DNA of 64,000 nucleotides from JADKHR01 sp041917295 (GTDB taxonomy: Bacteria; Elusimicrobiota; Elusimicrobia; FEN-1173). A program made the position numbers and the translations under genes. Below are positions 51,505-60,950 of this stretch, in pieces. The DNA is taken from NCBI GenBank assembly GCA_041917295.1, contig JAYRXX010000025.1, positions 115,314 through 179,313 of the forward strand, read 5' to 3'. The notes under the pieces were generated by a model. That model was not told where the DNA came from. It ran no database searches and worked only from the letters and a program-made list of their open reading frames with translations. Numbering within the stretch: position 1 is the first letter of the stretch; the number at the start of each line of letters is the position of its first letter.

Positions 51505-51912
51505 AAGCGGTCGGCGGACCGCCGCGACAAAGAAGGTCGCGGAGGAAAGTCCGAGCTCCGCAGGGCAGGGCGCTTCCTAACGGGAAGGCGGGGGCCGCGT
51601 TTCCCCCGACGGAAAGTGCCACAGAAAATACACCGCCGAACGGCGCTGTCGCGCGCGTGGTAAGGGTGAAATCGGGAGGTAAGAGCTCCCGGCGGCCCGT
51701 CGAGAGATGGGGCGCGGCAAACCCCGCCCGGAGAAAGGCAAACGAGAGAAATCCTCCAACGAGGGGGACTGGCTCAGTCCAGGCGCGCGTGCGCGCCGTT
51801 TCTCCGGTCGCCGCTTGAGCCGGTTCGCAAGAACCGGCCCAGAGAAATGGTCCGTCAGCCGATCCGAATTCTATTTCGGGTCGGTGGACAGAACTCGGTG
51901 TACAGGCCGCTT
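51505..51912 (+). ncRNA. rnpB: RNase P RNA (class A)
   Basis: About 408 nt, catalytic RNA for tRNA 5'-end maturation. Conserved elements in order: GAGGAAAGTCCGAGCTCC (51540 area), ACAGAAAATACACCGCC, GGTAAGGGTGAAATCGGG (51659 area), AGAGAAATGGTCCGTC, and ACAGAACTCGG near the 3' end. The ends pair as P1 (AAGCGG with CCGCTT). Ends exactly before a strong terminator. The 5' end starts five bases after rnhA, so it may be cotranscribed with it or have its own promoter inside that gene. Confidence 0.95.
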
Positions 51913-51920
51913 CAAACGCC

Positions 51921-51955
51921 AGCCGCTGGTCCTAACCCGACCAGCGGCTTTTTTT
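51921..51955 (+). terminator. Rho-independent terminator of rnpB
   Basis: 11-bp perfect stem (AGCCGCTGGTC at 51921-51931, GACCAGCGGCT at 51939-51949), 7-nt loop, then seven T. Confidence 0.95.
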
Positions 51956-51956
51956 G

Positions 51957-52106
51957 GGGACATTCGTCCCGGGGGGACATTCGTCCCGTAGGGACATCCG
52001 TCCCGGGGGGACATTCGTCCCGTAGGGACATCCGTCCCGGGGGGACATTCGTCCCGTAGGGACATCCGTCCCGGGGGGACATTCGCCCCGTAGGGACATT
52101 CGTCAG
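51957..52106 (+). repeat. Nine tandem 17-bp hairpin units downstream of rnpB
   Basis: Nine copies of a 14-bp palindrome GGGACATTCGTCCC (GGGAC/GTCCC stem, 4-nt loop ATTC or ATCC) at 17-bp period, separated alternately by GGG and GTA linkers, so the true super-period is 34 bp. The last two units have point changes and the array breaks off at CGTCAGG. All six frames are translatable in places but the repeat is not convincing protein. Confidence 0.95.
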
Positions 52107-52166
52107 GTGGGGTGTTCTTTCTGGGGATTCAGGGTGGGGCGGGGGGATTTTTTGGTTCTTTTTTGA

Positions 52167-52172
52167 GATAAT
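52167..52172 (+). promoter_or_regulatory. -10 box of the glycosyltransferase gene
   Basis: GATAAT ends six bases before the GTG at 52179; no clear -35. Predicts a leaderless message. Region 52107-52166 otherwise holds nothing recognisable. Confidence 0.4.
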
Positions 52173-52178
52173 CCGTTT

Positions 52179-53804
52179 GTGACTAATTTCCGGGGACATT
52201 TGGTTGGGGTTTTTTTGTTGCCGATCCTTTTGGGCGCGCCTTTTGTGGGGCGCGCTTTTTTTGTCGACGATAACTATCAAATGCTCATGGCGCGGGGTAC
52301 GATGGAGCATCCCTTGCGTCCTTACGACTTTAAAGCCGATGACAACGGGCTGGCCAATTCCGGCTGGGATCCGGGCCAGCCGCCCCGCATGGTCAACCCC
52401 CCGCTTCATCATTACATCCTCGGGCTGTTTTCAAAATGCGTCGGCGATCACCTGGCCGGCGTGCGGGCGTTGGCTTTGTTATTGGCCGGGGGAAGCGCCG
52501 TGTTTATTTATCTCTTGGCCGCCCGTTTGGCGGTTCCGCCCGTGGGCGCAACCGTTTTGGCGGTGTTAACACCCGCATTTTGGTTGTCCTCCTATTCGTT
52601 GTTGATCGATTCAACCCTGTTGTTTTTTTTCCTGGGCGCGTTGTGGACGTGGATTGAAGGGTTGCGTCGTCGCTCCGCAAGATGGCTGGCGGCGAGCGGT
52701 CTCTTAATGGGGCTCACCTTGATGGCCAAATACACCGGCGTGTTGTTGTTCCCCGTGGCGGCCCTTTACGCGTGGACAGATAAAGAACACGGTCGACGGT
52801 TGAAACCGTGGTTGACGTTTCTGATCCCCCTCGCCGTCTTCGGCGTTTGGAGCGGTTGGAACGTGGGGACGTACGGCGCCGTTCATTTCACCGAGTCGGC
52901 CAAACGGGTTATGCAAACTTTTTCCTGGGGCCATGTGCTCATTTATTTGACGTTTTTAGGAGGCGTCTTTTTGCTCCCGTTGGCCACCTGGGGCGGGCTC
53001 GGAACACCTCGGCGGGCATGGGCCGTTGGTGTTGTGGGAGCCCTGTTGTTGGCGGTTTCGTTGGTCAGCCCCTGGGGCGGGTTTGGCGTGGGCGCGTCCC
53101 TGCTCATGCCCTGCTTGACCGTGGGAGGAATTTTGTTTCTGTATGCAACGGCGGCCCTGTTGAAAGAATCGAAACATGCCTCCGATCTTTTTTTGGTCGG
53201 TTGGCTATGGCTCGGATCGGTTCAAATGGTTTATGTGATGCAATGGGTGGCGGCCCGCTATTTTTTAACCCTGTTGGTCCCGGTTGTTTTCTTGACGGTT
53301 CGGATGGCCCAACGGCGTTGGGTTTTTGCTCCCTCCCGGTTTTCCCGGGCCCAAGGGGCGGCGGCGGTGGCGCTGTTTTTGGCGTCGTTGGGATTGGCCG
53401 TGGGCGATTATTTGCAGGCCGAGGCGCAACGAACCATCGCTCGGGATGTCCTTCATGATAATCTCCTGGCCGGCGGGCGGCGCGGGGTGTTTTTGGGAGA
53501 CTCGTTTACGTCCAGTTACTTGAAAACCGTGGGCTGGGAACCGGGGTTTCCCTCCACCGATTTTTCTCCCGGGACCTTGATTCTGAAACAAGAAGTGGTC
53601 ATGCCCCCGTGGTGGTTTCGGTCCCGATCGATTCCCCTGCGGCCGTTGAAACAATACACCTACTCGTCCCGTTGGCCCGTGCGTGTCATGGACAACAACG
53701 CGTCGGCGGGATTTTACGCCTCCTGTTGGGGTGGGTTGCCGTTCGCGTTCACACAGGGCCCCTTGGAACGATACACCCTCTATGAAGTGGACGGCCCCCG
53801 TTGA
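52179..53804 (+). CDS. Dolichyl-phosphate-mannose/ArnT-type membrane glycosyltransferase (GT39/GT83-like)
   Basis: 541-residue polytopic membrane protein. The first periplasmic loop has the acidic motif VDDNYQMLMARG followed by PPLHHYILGLF, the hallmark of the ArnT/PMT superfamily of lipid-sugar transferases; about ten hydrophobic segments follow (for example FLLPILLGAPFVG and WLAASGLLMGLTLMAKYTGV). Probably modifies lipid A, glycoprotein or glycan with a polyprenyl-phosphate sugar; donor and acceptor are unknown. GTG start, monocistronic. Confidence 0.82.
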   Translation: MTNFRGHLVGVFLLPILLGAPFVGRAFFVDDNYQMLMARGTMEHPLRPYDFKADDNGLANSGWDPGQPPRMVNPPLHHYILGLFSKCVGDHLAGVRALALLLAGGSAVFIYLLAARLAVPPVGATVLAVLTPAFWLSSYSLLIDSTLLFFFLGALWTWIEGLRRRSARWLAASGLLMGLTLMAKYTGVLLFPVAALYAWTDKEHGRRLKPWLTFLIPLAVFGVWSGWNVGTYGAVHFTESAKRVMQTFSWGHVLIYLTFLGGVFLLPLATWGGLGTPRRAWAVGVVGALLLAVSLVSPWGGFGVGASLLMPCLTVGGILFLYATAALLKESKHASDLFLVGWLWLGSVQMVYVMQWVAARYFLTLLVPVVFLTVRMAQRRWVFAPSRFSRAQGAAAVALFLASLGLAVGDYLQAEAQRTIARDVLHDNLLAGGRRGVFLGDSFTSSYLKTVGWEPGFPSTDFSPGTLILKQEVVMPPWWFRSRSIPLRPLKQYTYSSRWPVRVMDNNASAGFYASCWGGLPFAFTQGPLERYTLYEVDGPR

Positions 53805-53829
53805 GTCGGTCCGACGAAAATGGTAACAT
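53801..53829 (+). promoter_or_regulatory. Promoter of the HD-GYP regulator gene
   Basis: TTGAGT (53801-53806), 17-bp spacer, TAACAT (53824-53829), with TG one base before the -10. The ATG at 53837 follows after seven bases. The -35 overlaps the end of the glycosyltransferase gene. Confidence 0.55.
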
Positions 53830-53836
53830 CCCTCCC

Positions 53837-54811
53837 ATGATCGTCCGTCCCACAGGCGCTTCGACCATTTTGATCGCTGACGATGACCATTACGCCCAGA
53901 AAGCTTTGGAGGCGCTCCTTCGCGTCGAAGGCTTTCAAGTCATTGTCGCTCAAGACGGCCAAGAGGCCCTCGAACGCATCAACGAATCCCGTCCCGACCT
54001 CTGCATCATTGATTTCGATATGCCCCGTCTCAACGGTTTGGAAACCTGTCGACGCATCAAAGGCCACCACGATACGCGGCTTCTCCCGGTGATCATGGTC
54101 ACCGGCCTTCTTCCAGAAGAGGAAAAAACCCGCGCGATTGAGGCCGGGTGCGACGATTTTCTTCCCAAACCCTACGAACAAGACGCCCTCTTAACTCGGA
54201 TTCGGTCATTGCTTCGAATCAAAACGCTGACCGACGAGCTGGAAGACGCCGAAGCCATTTTGATGACCCTCGTGCGGACCATCGAAGCCAAAGACCGTTA
54301 CACCTTGGGCCACGCCGACCGTGTGGGCCGCTACGCGGTGATGTTGGGGCGCGCCTTGGGATGCAACGCCTTTGAGTTGGAATCGTTGCGCAAAGGGGGC
54401 ATGCTCCACGACATCGGCAAGCTGGGCATCCCCGACGCCATTTTGCAAAAGGCCGGGCCCCTCGACGACAACGAATGGGAAATCATGCGCAAACACGCCG
54501 TGTTGGGCGGTGAAATTTGCAAACGTCTGAAAAGTTTGGAAAACATCTTGCCGATCATTCTTCACCATCACGAATGCCTGGACGGCACCGGGTATCCCAG
54601 TGGATTTAAAGCGCCTCAAATTCCCAAACTCGTTCGCATCGTCAATGTGGTGGATATCTACGACGCGCTCACCTCCCGCCGCAGTTACAAAGAAGCCTAT
54701 CCGGTCAAAAAAGCGTTTCAAACCATGTGGGAAGAAGTCGAGCGGGGCTGGTGGGACGGGGATATCGTCAAAGTGTGGGAAGAAATTGTGATGCGGGAGT
54801 CCGCGGGGTAA
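53837..54811 (+). CDS. Response regulator with HD-GYP output domain
   Basis: 324 residues: an N-terminal receiver (D15-D17 acidic cluster, phospho-Asp about D59 in DLCIIDFDMPRLNG, Lys in FLPKPYEQ) and a C-terminal HD-GYP domain with the HD near residue 190 (GGMLHDIGKLGIPD), HHHECLDGTGYP near 245 and LTSRRSYKEAY. HD-GYP proteins hydrolyse cyclic di-GMP; all metal ligands look present. No histidine kinase is nearby. An upstream TTG at 53801 is inside the promoter, so 53837 is the start. Confidence 0.93.
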   Translation: MIVRPTGASTILIADDDHYAQKALEALLRVEGFQVIVAQDGQEALERINESRPDLCIIDFDMPRLNGLETCRRIKGHHDTRLLPVIMVTGLLPEEEKTRAIEAGCDDFLPKPYEQDALLTRIRSLLRIKTLTDELEDAEAILMTLVRTIEAKDRYTLGHADRVGRYAVMLGRALGCNAFELESLRKGGMLHDIGKLGIPDAILQKAGPLDDNEWEIMRKHAVLGGEICKRLKSLENILPIILHHHECLDGTGYPSGFKAPQIPKLVRIVNVVDIYDALTSRRSYKEAYPVKKAFQTMWEEVERGWWDGDIVKVWEEIVMRESAG

Positions 54812-54828
54812 CACCCCCGTCCGATTAG

Positions 54829-55653
54829 ATGTCTCGTCTTCCGTTGTCTCCGCCCCGGGCGGCGGCACTGTTTGTTAACTCCGAAAATCCCTCGGCTCTT
54901 CAAGCGCGGCGCGATTTGCGCCGGTGGTTCCTTTCCCGCGGGGTGCGGGTTTTGCCGCCTGGCCGGGTGAACCGGGCCGATGCCGCTGTGGCGTTGGGTG
55001 GTGACGGCACCTTGTTGGCGGCGGCCCGTCAGGCCGCGCCGGTGGGGGTTCCGGTTCTGGGCGTGAATTTGGGCCGGTTGGGGTTTTTGACCTCTACCGG
55101 GTTGGATCGGGCGCGGACTCTTTTTAAAAAGTGGATGAACGGCCGGTTGGTTATCACCGAACGGATGATGTTGGATGTGACGTCGTCCCGGCGGCCGTCC
55201 CGGCCGGTTGTGAACGATTGCGTTATCCAGGGAGCGACGCCGGGGCGGGTGGTGGGTTTTTCCGTGCGGGTGGACGGCGCGTTGTTGGGCACGTTCGTGG
55301 GCGACGGGTTAATCGTGGCCACGCCCACGGGATCGACGGCTTATTCCATGGCGGCCGGAGGGCCGATCGTGTCCCCCGATTTGGATTTGATTTTGCTGAC
55401 GCCCATTTGCCCCCACAGTTTGACGCAACGGCCCATCTTGATCCCACCGGCCAGTACGGTGGAGGTTCGGTTGGAACCGCGCCACGCGGGGGAAAAGTTG
55501 GTGGTCACCCTCGATGGCCGAAATCCGTTTTTACTGGCCCGCGGGGACCGTTTGACGTTGCGGCGGTTGGGCGCGCGGCTTAAAATTTTGTCGGAAAAAG
55601 AGCGGCCCTTTTTTGGGTTGTTGCGCGAAAAATTGTCGTGGGGAGAGCGGTGA
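54829..55653 (+). CDS. nadK: NAD kinase
   Basis: 274-residue ATP-NAD kinase making NADP. The catalytic GGDGTLLAAAR motif is at residues 57-67; NDCVIQG, GDGLIVATPTGSTAYSMAAG and LTPICPHSLTQRPI follow. Overlaps recN by one base (TGATG). Confidence 0.95.
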   Translation: MSRLPLSPPRAAALFVNSENPSALQARRDLRRWFLSRGVRVLPPGRVNRADAAVALGGDGTLLAAARQAAPVGVPVLGVNLGRLGFLTSTGLDRARTLFKKWMNGRLVITERMMLDVTSSRRPSRPVVNDCVIQGATPGRVVGFSVRVDGALLGTFVGDGLIVATPTGSTAYSMAAGGPIVSPDLDLILLTPICPHSLTQRPILIPPASTVEVRLEPRHAGEKLVVTLDGRNPFLLARGDRLTLRRLGARLKILSEKERPFFGLLREKLSWGER

Positions 55654-57335
55654 TGTTGGTCGAGCTGTCGGTGAAAAATTTCGCGCTGTTGGACGACTTG
55701 CGGTGGGAGATCGGGCGCGGGTTGGTGGCTTTGACCGGCGAAACCGGCGCCGGAAAAAGTTTGGTGTTGGACGCGTTGGGCTTGGCGTTGGGCCGGCGGG
55801 CTGATTCGGGCTTGGTGCGCCGTGGCGCGGATCGGTTGGGCGTATCGGCCCGGTTTGAGGGGCTGGGGTCCCGGGTGAAGGCCCTGTTGCGCGAAAACGG
55901 GCTGGTGGATGAAGACGACGAGGATCTCTTGTTAAGGCGGGAAATCGACGCCGGCGGAAAATCCAAGGCCTTCGTCAACGATCGGCCCGTGAACGTCTCG
56001 ACGCTCCTTCGGTTGGGTGAATTGCTGGTGTACGCCCACGGTCAAAACGAACAGCAGGTTTTGCTTCGGCCCGCGGAACAGCGGCGCCTGCTTGACGGGT
56101 TCGGCGGGTTAAACCCCCTGGCGGGGGATGTGGAATCCGCCTACAACGACTGGCGGGAGCGGCACGCCGAACGGGAGGCGTTGACGCTGTCGGACCAAGA
56201 ACGGGCCCAGCGGTTGGACCTTTATCGGTTTCAGAAAAAGGAGTTGGACGCCGCCCACGTTCGGCCCGATGAAGAAGCCGAATTGGAAGCGCTGTTGCCC
56301 CAGTTAAAAAACGCCGACCGATTAAAATTGGTCGCCCAAGAGGCTCTGGATTTGTTGCACACCCAAGAGGCCTCGGCCGCCGATCTTTTGGGAAAAAGCC
56401 AACGGGCCGTGTCGGCGTTGATCGAAAACGGCGCGCCGTTGCGCGAAACGGCGGATCTGTTGAACACCGCGCGCGTGGCCGTGGACGAGGCGGTCCAGCG
56501 GTTGGACGCGTTTTCCGCCGGTTTGGAGTCGGATCCGGCGCGGTTGGAAGAGGTGTTGGCCCGGCTGGATTTGTTGGGCAAGCTGAAACGGAAATACGGT
56601 CCCGCCTTGACCGATGTGGCCGCCTATCGGGACCGCGTGACGGCGGAGTTGGATCGGCTCGAAAATTTGGAAAGCCAAAAACGCGACGTGGATTCCCGCG
56701 TGGCCGAGGCGGAAAAACGCTGGGTTCAACAGGCGTCCGTGTTGTCCGACGGCCGCCGTCGGTCGGCCAAGAAATTGTCGGCGGCGGTTCAAAAAGAATT
56801 GAAAGAGGTGGGCTTGCCCCACGCGCGGTTTTCGGTGGAGGTGACAACGGTGCCCGATCAACGGGCCTCGTTCGGAGCGGACCAGGTGCGATTTGTGTTC
56901 AGCGCCAATCCCGGGGAACCCGTTTCGTCGTTGTCCGACACGGCCAGCGGGGGGGAACTGTCGCGGGTGATGCTGGCCATCGAAAGCGTTTTGGCGCGGG
57001 CCGACGATGTGCCCGTTCTTGTTTTTGATGAGATTGATGCCGGCGTGGGCGGCGCCGTGGGCGGTGTGTTGGGGCAAAAATTGGCGGCGCTGGCCCGCGG
57101 TCGCCAGGTGCTGTGCGTGACCCATTTGGCCACCATCGCCGCCTGCGCCGACGCCCATTTTGCCGTCGAGAAAGTGGTGGAGGATGAGCGAACTCACGTG
57201 CGGGTGCGGCGATTGGGCGAGACCGATCGGCCGTTCGAAATTGCCCGTTTGTTTGGGTCGGCGGCCGGAGCCGAGGTCGGCATCGGATTGAAACACGCCC
57301 GCGAACTGTTGGCCGCTTCCCGGGCTAAGGCGTGA
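55653..57335 (+). CDS. recN: DNA repair protein RecN
   Basis: 560-residue SMC-like double-strand-break repair ATPase. Walker A GETGAGKS at residues 29-36, ABC signature LSDTASGGELSRVMLAIESV, Walker B VLVFDEIDAGVGGAVG, with a coiled-coil arm in between (about residues 150-380). The frame is open upstream to 55638 but the ATG at 55653 overlaps the nadK stop and gives the family start MLVELSVKNFALL. Confidence 0.95.
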   Translation: MLVELSVKNFALLDDLRWEIGRGLVALTGETGAGKSLVLDALGLALGRRADSGLVRRGADRLGVSARFEGLGSRVKALLRENGLVDEDDEDLLLRREIDAGGKSKAFVNDRPVNVSTLLRLGELLVYAHGQNEQQVLLRPAEQRRLLDGFGGLNPLAGDVESAYNDWRERHAEREALTLSDQERAQRLDLYRFQKKELDAAHVRPDEEAELEALLPQLKNADRLKLVAQEALDLLHTQEASAADLLGKSQRAVSALIENGAPLRETADLLNTARVAVDEAVQRLDAFSAGLESDPARLEEVLARLDLLGKLKRKYGPALTDVAAYRDRVTAELDRLENLESQKRDVDSRVAEAEKRWVQQASVLSDGRRRSAKKLSAAVQKELKEVGLPHARFSVEVTTVPDQRASFGADQVRFVFSANPGEPVSSLSDTASGGELSRVMLAIESVLARADDVPVLVFDEIDAGVGGAVGGVLGQKLAALARGRQVLCVTHLATIAACADAHFAVEKVVEDERTHVRVRRLGETDRPFEIARLFGSAAGAEVGIGLKHARELLAASRAKA

Positions 57336-57351
57336 TTTTTTTGGAGGGACG

Positions 57352-60300
57352 ATGGACAAACGATTTTTAAAAGAAGAGGGCACGGCGCCGTTCACCGGCA
57401 ACGAATTGTTGCTGAAAGGCGCTTTGGAAGCGGGCACCGCGTTGATCACCGGTTACCCCGGGTCGCCGGTGTCGGAAGTGTTTGACGCGGTGTCGCGGGT
57501 GTCCGAGATGTTGGTCGAAAAGGGCGTTGTGGCCCAAATGGCCAACAACGAAGGCTTGGCCGCGGCTCGACTGAACGGCGCGCGCCTGGCGGATCTGCGG
57601 GGCGTGGCCATCATGAAATCCGTGGGCATGCACGTGGCCGCCGACGCGTTGGCCATCGGCAACTTGGCCGAACCTCAAAAACCGGCGGGCGGCGCCATGG
57701 TCATTGTGGGCGACGATCCGTGGAACGAAACCACCCAAATCAATTCCGATTCCCGATTTTTGTCTTTGCACCTTCATATGCCGGTGATGGAACCGTCGAC
57801 GTTCCAGGAACTGAAAGATTGGATCAAAGACGCGTTGGAACTATCGGGCGCGTCCGACCTTTACGTGACCTACGTGGTAACCACCAACCAAGCCGACGGC
57901 GGGGGATCCGTCCGGTGCCGGCCAAACCTTTTTCCGAAAATCAACCACCATCAAAAGACCGTTCTGTCGTCGACGCAGATGCCGGTGGATCGCCTGGTGA
58001 TGATTCCGCCCCACACCTCTCTCAGGGAAGCGACGCTTCCGGCGCGGTTTGCCCGGTTCTTGGACGCGGTGCGTGACCGGGGCCTCAATCGGGTGGAAGG
58101 CCCGTCCGATCACGCTCCGGTGGGCTTTATGGTGGGGGGGCTTTCTTACTGCTATTTGGTTCAGGCGTTGCGGGAATTGGGGCTGGAAGGGCGGTTCCCG
58201 ATCCTTAAATGGGGCGTCACCTATCCGTTGGACGAGACCCTGTTGGTTTCCTTTGCCCAACGGGTGGACCATGTCATCGTGGTTGAAGAAAAACGGGAAT
58301 TTCTGGAAACACAGGTGGTTCGCGCCCTCCAACGGGCACGTCAAGAGGGACGCCTGTCGCGTATCCCGTCGGTTTGGGGCAAAAATTTTCCGGACGATAA
58401 AGAGGGCGTGCCGTCCTTTCGAGGAATTAACGCTTCTTTGTTGATGGGACGGTTGGTCCCCGCGTTGGAAACGTTGGCTCCCGGCGTTGTGGCTTCGGCC
58501 CAGGCGACCGCCTCGTCGGCCGTGGCCCGGGTTCGGGCGGCGGGAGAACGGACGATCACGATCCCGGTTCGCACACCGACATTTTGTCCCGGCTGTCCGC
58601 ACCGGGATTCATCGACGGTCTCCAAGGCCATCAAGAAAGATTTTCTGGACCCCGCTTACATGCGCGCGCATCACCGCAGCGAGCCCATGGATGTTATATT
58701 TCACGGGGAATCCGGATGCCATTCCATGCTCCAGTTCGAGCCCAACATCGGGTTAATGCAAGACTATTCGGGGATGGGGTTGGGCGGGGGGACCGGGTCG
58801 GGCATCGCTCCGTTTATCAAAAACAAACAGGTGGTTTTCCTGGGGGATTCCACTTTTTTCCATTCCGGCATGGTGGCGGTATCGGACTCCATAAAAAATC
58901 GCCAGGACATCACTTACATTGTTCTTGAAAATAAAACCACCGCCATGACCGGCCACCAGCCCACCCCGGGCACCGCTCACGATGTGATGGACCAGAAGAC
59001 GTTTGCCCAAGACATTGAATTGCTCATTCGGGGAATGGCCCGGGAATCGGTGCCGATCTATCGGGTGAATCCCGGTTACCGAGACTCGTACCGGGCGTTG
59101 TTGGAAGATGTGATTTTAAGAGACGGCGTGAAAGTGGTGATCGCCGACAAAGAGTGCGGCATCACTTACCAACGCCGCGTGCGTCGGGAAAAAAAGCGGG
59201 TGGTGCGCGAGCAGGGGTATTTGCCGGAAGAGACGTTTATCAACATCACGCCGGAAGTCTGTGAGTTCTGTTTGGAATGCGCCCACGCCACCGGTTGTCC
59301 GGGCCTGGCTGTGGAAGACACCCTTCATGGCCCGAAAATTATTACCGACCGGTCCCTGTGCGTGGCCGACGGGGCCTGCGCGAAAGGCAAAGTGTGTCCT
59401 TCGTTCGAGGAAGTGGTGGTTCGGCGGGTCCGGCCGGCCCAAGCCTTGCCGGGCCAATCGGAACCTCCTTTGCCGGACAAGCCCGCCCCGCGGGTGAAGG
59501 ACACGTGGTTTTGTTACACCGCCGGCGTCGGCGGGATGGGATCGGGCGTCACCACGGGCATCTTGGTTCAAGCGGGCCTGATGGAAGGCTACCACGTTTT
59601 GTTCGCGGACAAAAAGGGCTTGGCCATTCGCAACGGCGGCGTTTACGGCCACGTGATTTATTCCAAGACGGAAAAAACGTTCGCTCCCCTGGTTCCTTAC
59701 GGGCAAGCGGACCTTCTGATCGGTATCGATATGCTGGAAGCGGTTCGGGGGTTGGACCCCAAAATGAATTTGCGGGTGGCGTCTTCCGATCGGACCGTGG
59801 CGGTGGTCAATACCCACAAGATGCCGACGGTCAAAACCCTGTTGGGTAAAGACGACTTTTCCATTTTGGGGTTGGAATCTTATCTTCGGTCGGCCACCCG
59901 GGACTATCTGGGGTTGGATTTCTCGACGATATCCGAAGCCTATTTCGGCAACCGACTGTACGCGAACGTGTTGTTGCTGGGCGCGGCTTTTGAACGGGGG
60001 CACTTGCCGGTGTCCATTGGGAGTTTGAGAAAGGCAATTTCGGTGATGGTTCCCGCCCAAGATCGGGACGAAAATTTACGGGCTTTTGAGTTGGGCCGCC
60101 ACGCGGCCGCGCGGCCGGACTTGTTTGCGGGATACGCCCCGCGCCTTCCTTTGTCGTCGGATGTGGTGGAAGACCGCGCGGGCCTGTTAAAACGGTCCCA
60201 CCTTTTTGTCGGATGGCGATGGGCCCCCGCTTATCGAAAAATGATGGAAGAGGCCTTCCGGTGGATGGACCTGCCGGAACCCGCGCGTGCCCGGTTGGCT

Positions 60301-60924
60301 CAATATGTTTACGACTTGTTTCAGTGGGGCGGGCCGTCCTACGCGCAAAAATACGTGACGCGGCTTTACGGCGTGTACCGCAAAGACAATCCCGAGCAGG
60401 GTCGCCAGGCCACCCTGGCGGTGTTGAACGGGTTGCACAAGGTGATGGCCATCAAAGACGAAGTATACGTCGCCCATTTATTGACCGGGGAAGAAAAATA
60501 CCGTCGGGACCGCGCCCGTTACAATGTCAACGAAGAACGCGGTGACCGGCTGGATTACGTTCATTTAAACCGCCCGAACTTTACGGTGATGGGGCAACAG
60601 ATCCAATTTGATTGGCGGTCAAGGCCCTGGCAGTTGCGGATCATGAAACGGTTGGGCCTTTTGCGGCGGATTTTGCCGGGGTGGCACGCCGCCGAGAGGT
60701 CGTTTCGGACGTTGTACGAAGGATGGGTGGACCGGTTCACGTTTTATTCCGATCCGGAAACGTATCGGCTTTACACGGAAATATTGTCTCTTCCCGAAGG
60801 GGTGCGCGGCTATCGTGAGATTCGTGCCCCCAAGATGGACGCCGCCCGCCAACAAGCCGAAACCCTGTTTGCCAAAATCAAGGCGCGGTCCGAATCGGGC
60901 ACCCCGGCCCTCAAGCCGCTGTAA
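57352..60924 (+). CDS. Fused indolepyruvate:ferredoxin oxidoreductase (alpha-beta fusion)
   Basis: 1190-residue 2-oxoacid:ferredoxin oxidoreductase. N-terminal pyruvate-ferredoxin oxidoreductase-like domain (ALITGYPGSPVSEVFDAVS), TPP-binding domain (CPGCPHRDSS near residue 405; GDSTFFHSGMVAVSD and LENKTTAMTGHQPTPG near 499-545), two [4Fe-4S] clusters (CEFCLECAHATGCPG; CVADGACAKGKVCPSF), then the catalytic gamma-type domain (AGVGGMGSGVTTGILVQAG) from about residue 720. About 200 further C-terminal residues resemble the DUF6537 tail of fused IOR enzymes. The family oxidises aryl pyruvates from aromatic amino acid fermentation, reducing ferredoxin. Single gene after recN. Confidence 0.9.
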   Translation: MDKRFLKEEGTAPFTGNELLLKGALEAGTALITGYPGSPVSEVFDAVSRVSEMLVEKGVVAQMANNEGLAAARLNGARLADLRGVAIMKSVGMHVAADALAIGNLAEPQKPAGGAMVIVGDDPWNETTQINSDSRFLSLHLHMPVMEPSTFQELKDWIKDALELSGASDLYVTYVVTTNQADGGGSVRCRPNLFPKINHHQKTVLSSTQMPVDRLVMIPPHTSLREATLPARFARFLDAVRDRGLNRVEGPSDHAPVGFMVGGLSYCYLVQALRELGLEGRFPILKWGVTYPLDETLLVSFAQRVDHVIVVEEKREFLETQVVRALQRARQEGRLSRIPSVWGKNFPDDKEGVPSFRGINASLLMGRLVPALETLAPGVVASAQATASSAVARVRAAGERTITIPVRTPTFCPGCPHRDSSTVSKAIKKDFLDPAYMRAHHRSEPMDVIFHGESGCHSMLQFEPNIGLMQDYSGMGLGGGTGSGIAPFIKNKQVVFLGDSTFFHSGMVAVSDSIKNRQDITYIVLENKTTAMTGHQPTPGTAHDVMDQKTFAQDIELLIRGMARESVPIYRVNPGYRDSYRALLEDVILRDGVKVVIADKECGITYQRRVRREKKRVVREQGYLPEETFINITPEVCEFCLECAHATGCPGLAVEDTLHGPKIITDRSLCVADGACAKGKVCPSFEEVVVRRVRPAQALPGQSEPPLPDKPAPRVKDTWFCYTAGVGGMGSGVTTGILVQAGLMEGYHVLFADKKGLAIRNGGVYGHVIYSKTEKTFAPLVPYGQADLLIGIDMLEAVRGLDPKMNLRVASSDRTVAVVNTHKMPTVKTLLGKDDFSILGLESYLRSATRDYLGLDFSTISEAYFGNRLYANVLLLGAAFERGHLPVSIGSLRKAISVMVPAQDRDENLRAFELGRHAAARPDLFAGYAPRLPLSSDVVEDRAGLLKRSHLFVGWRWAPAYRKMMEEAFRWMDLPEPARARLAQYVYDLFQWGGPSYAQKYVTRLYGVYRKDNPEQGRQATLAVLNGLHKVMAIKDEVYVAHLLTGEEKYRRDRARYNVNEERGDRLDYVHLNRPNFTVMGQQIQFDWRSRPWQLRIMKRLGLLRRILPGWHAAERSFRTLYEGWVDRFTFYSDPETYRLYTEILSLPEGVRGYREIRAPKMDAARQQAETLFAKIKARSESGTPALKPL

Positions 60925-60950
60925 CAGATCGGCCATCGAATACTCGAATT

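Noticed and set aside
51957..52106. CRISPR array
   Set aside because: Period is 17 bp with no unique spacers; it is a tandem palindrome, not repeat-spacer structure, and no cas genes are present.
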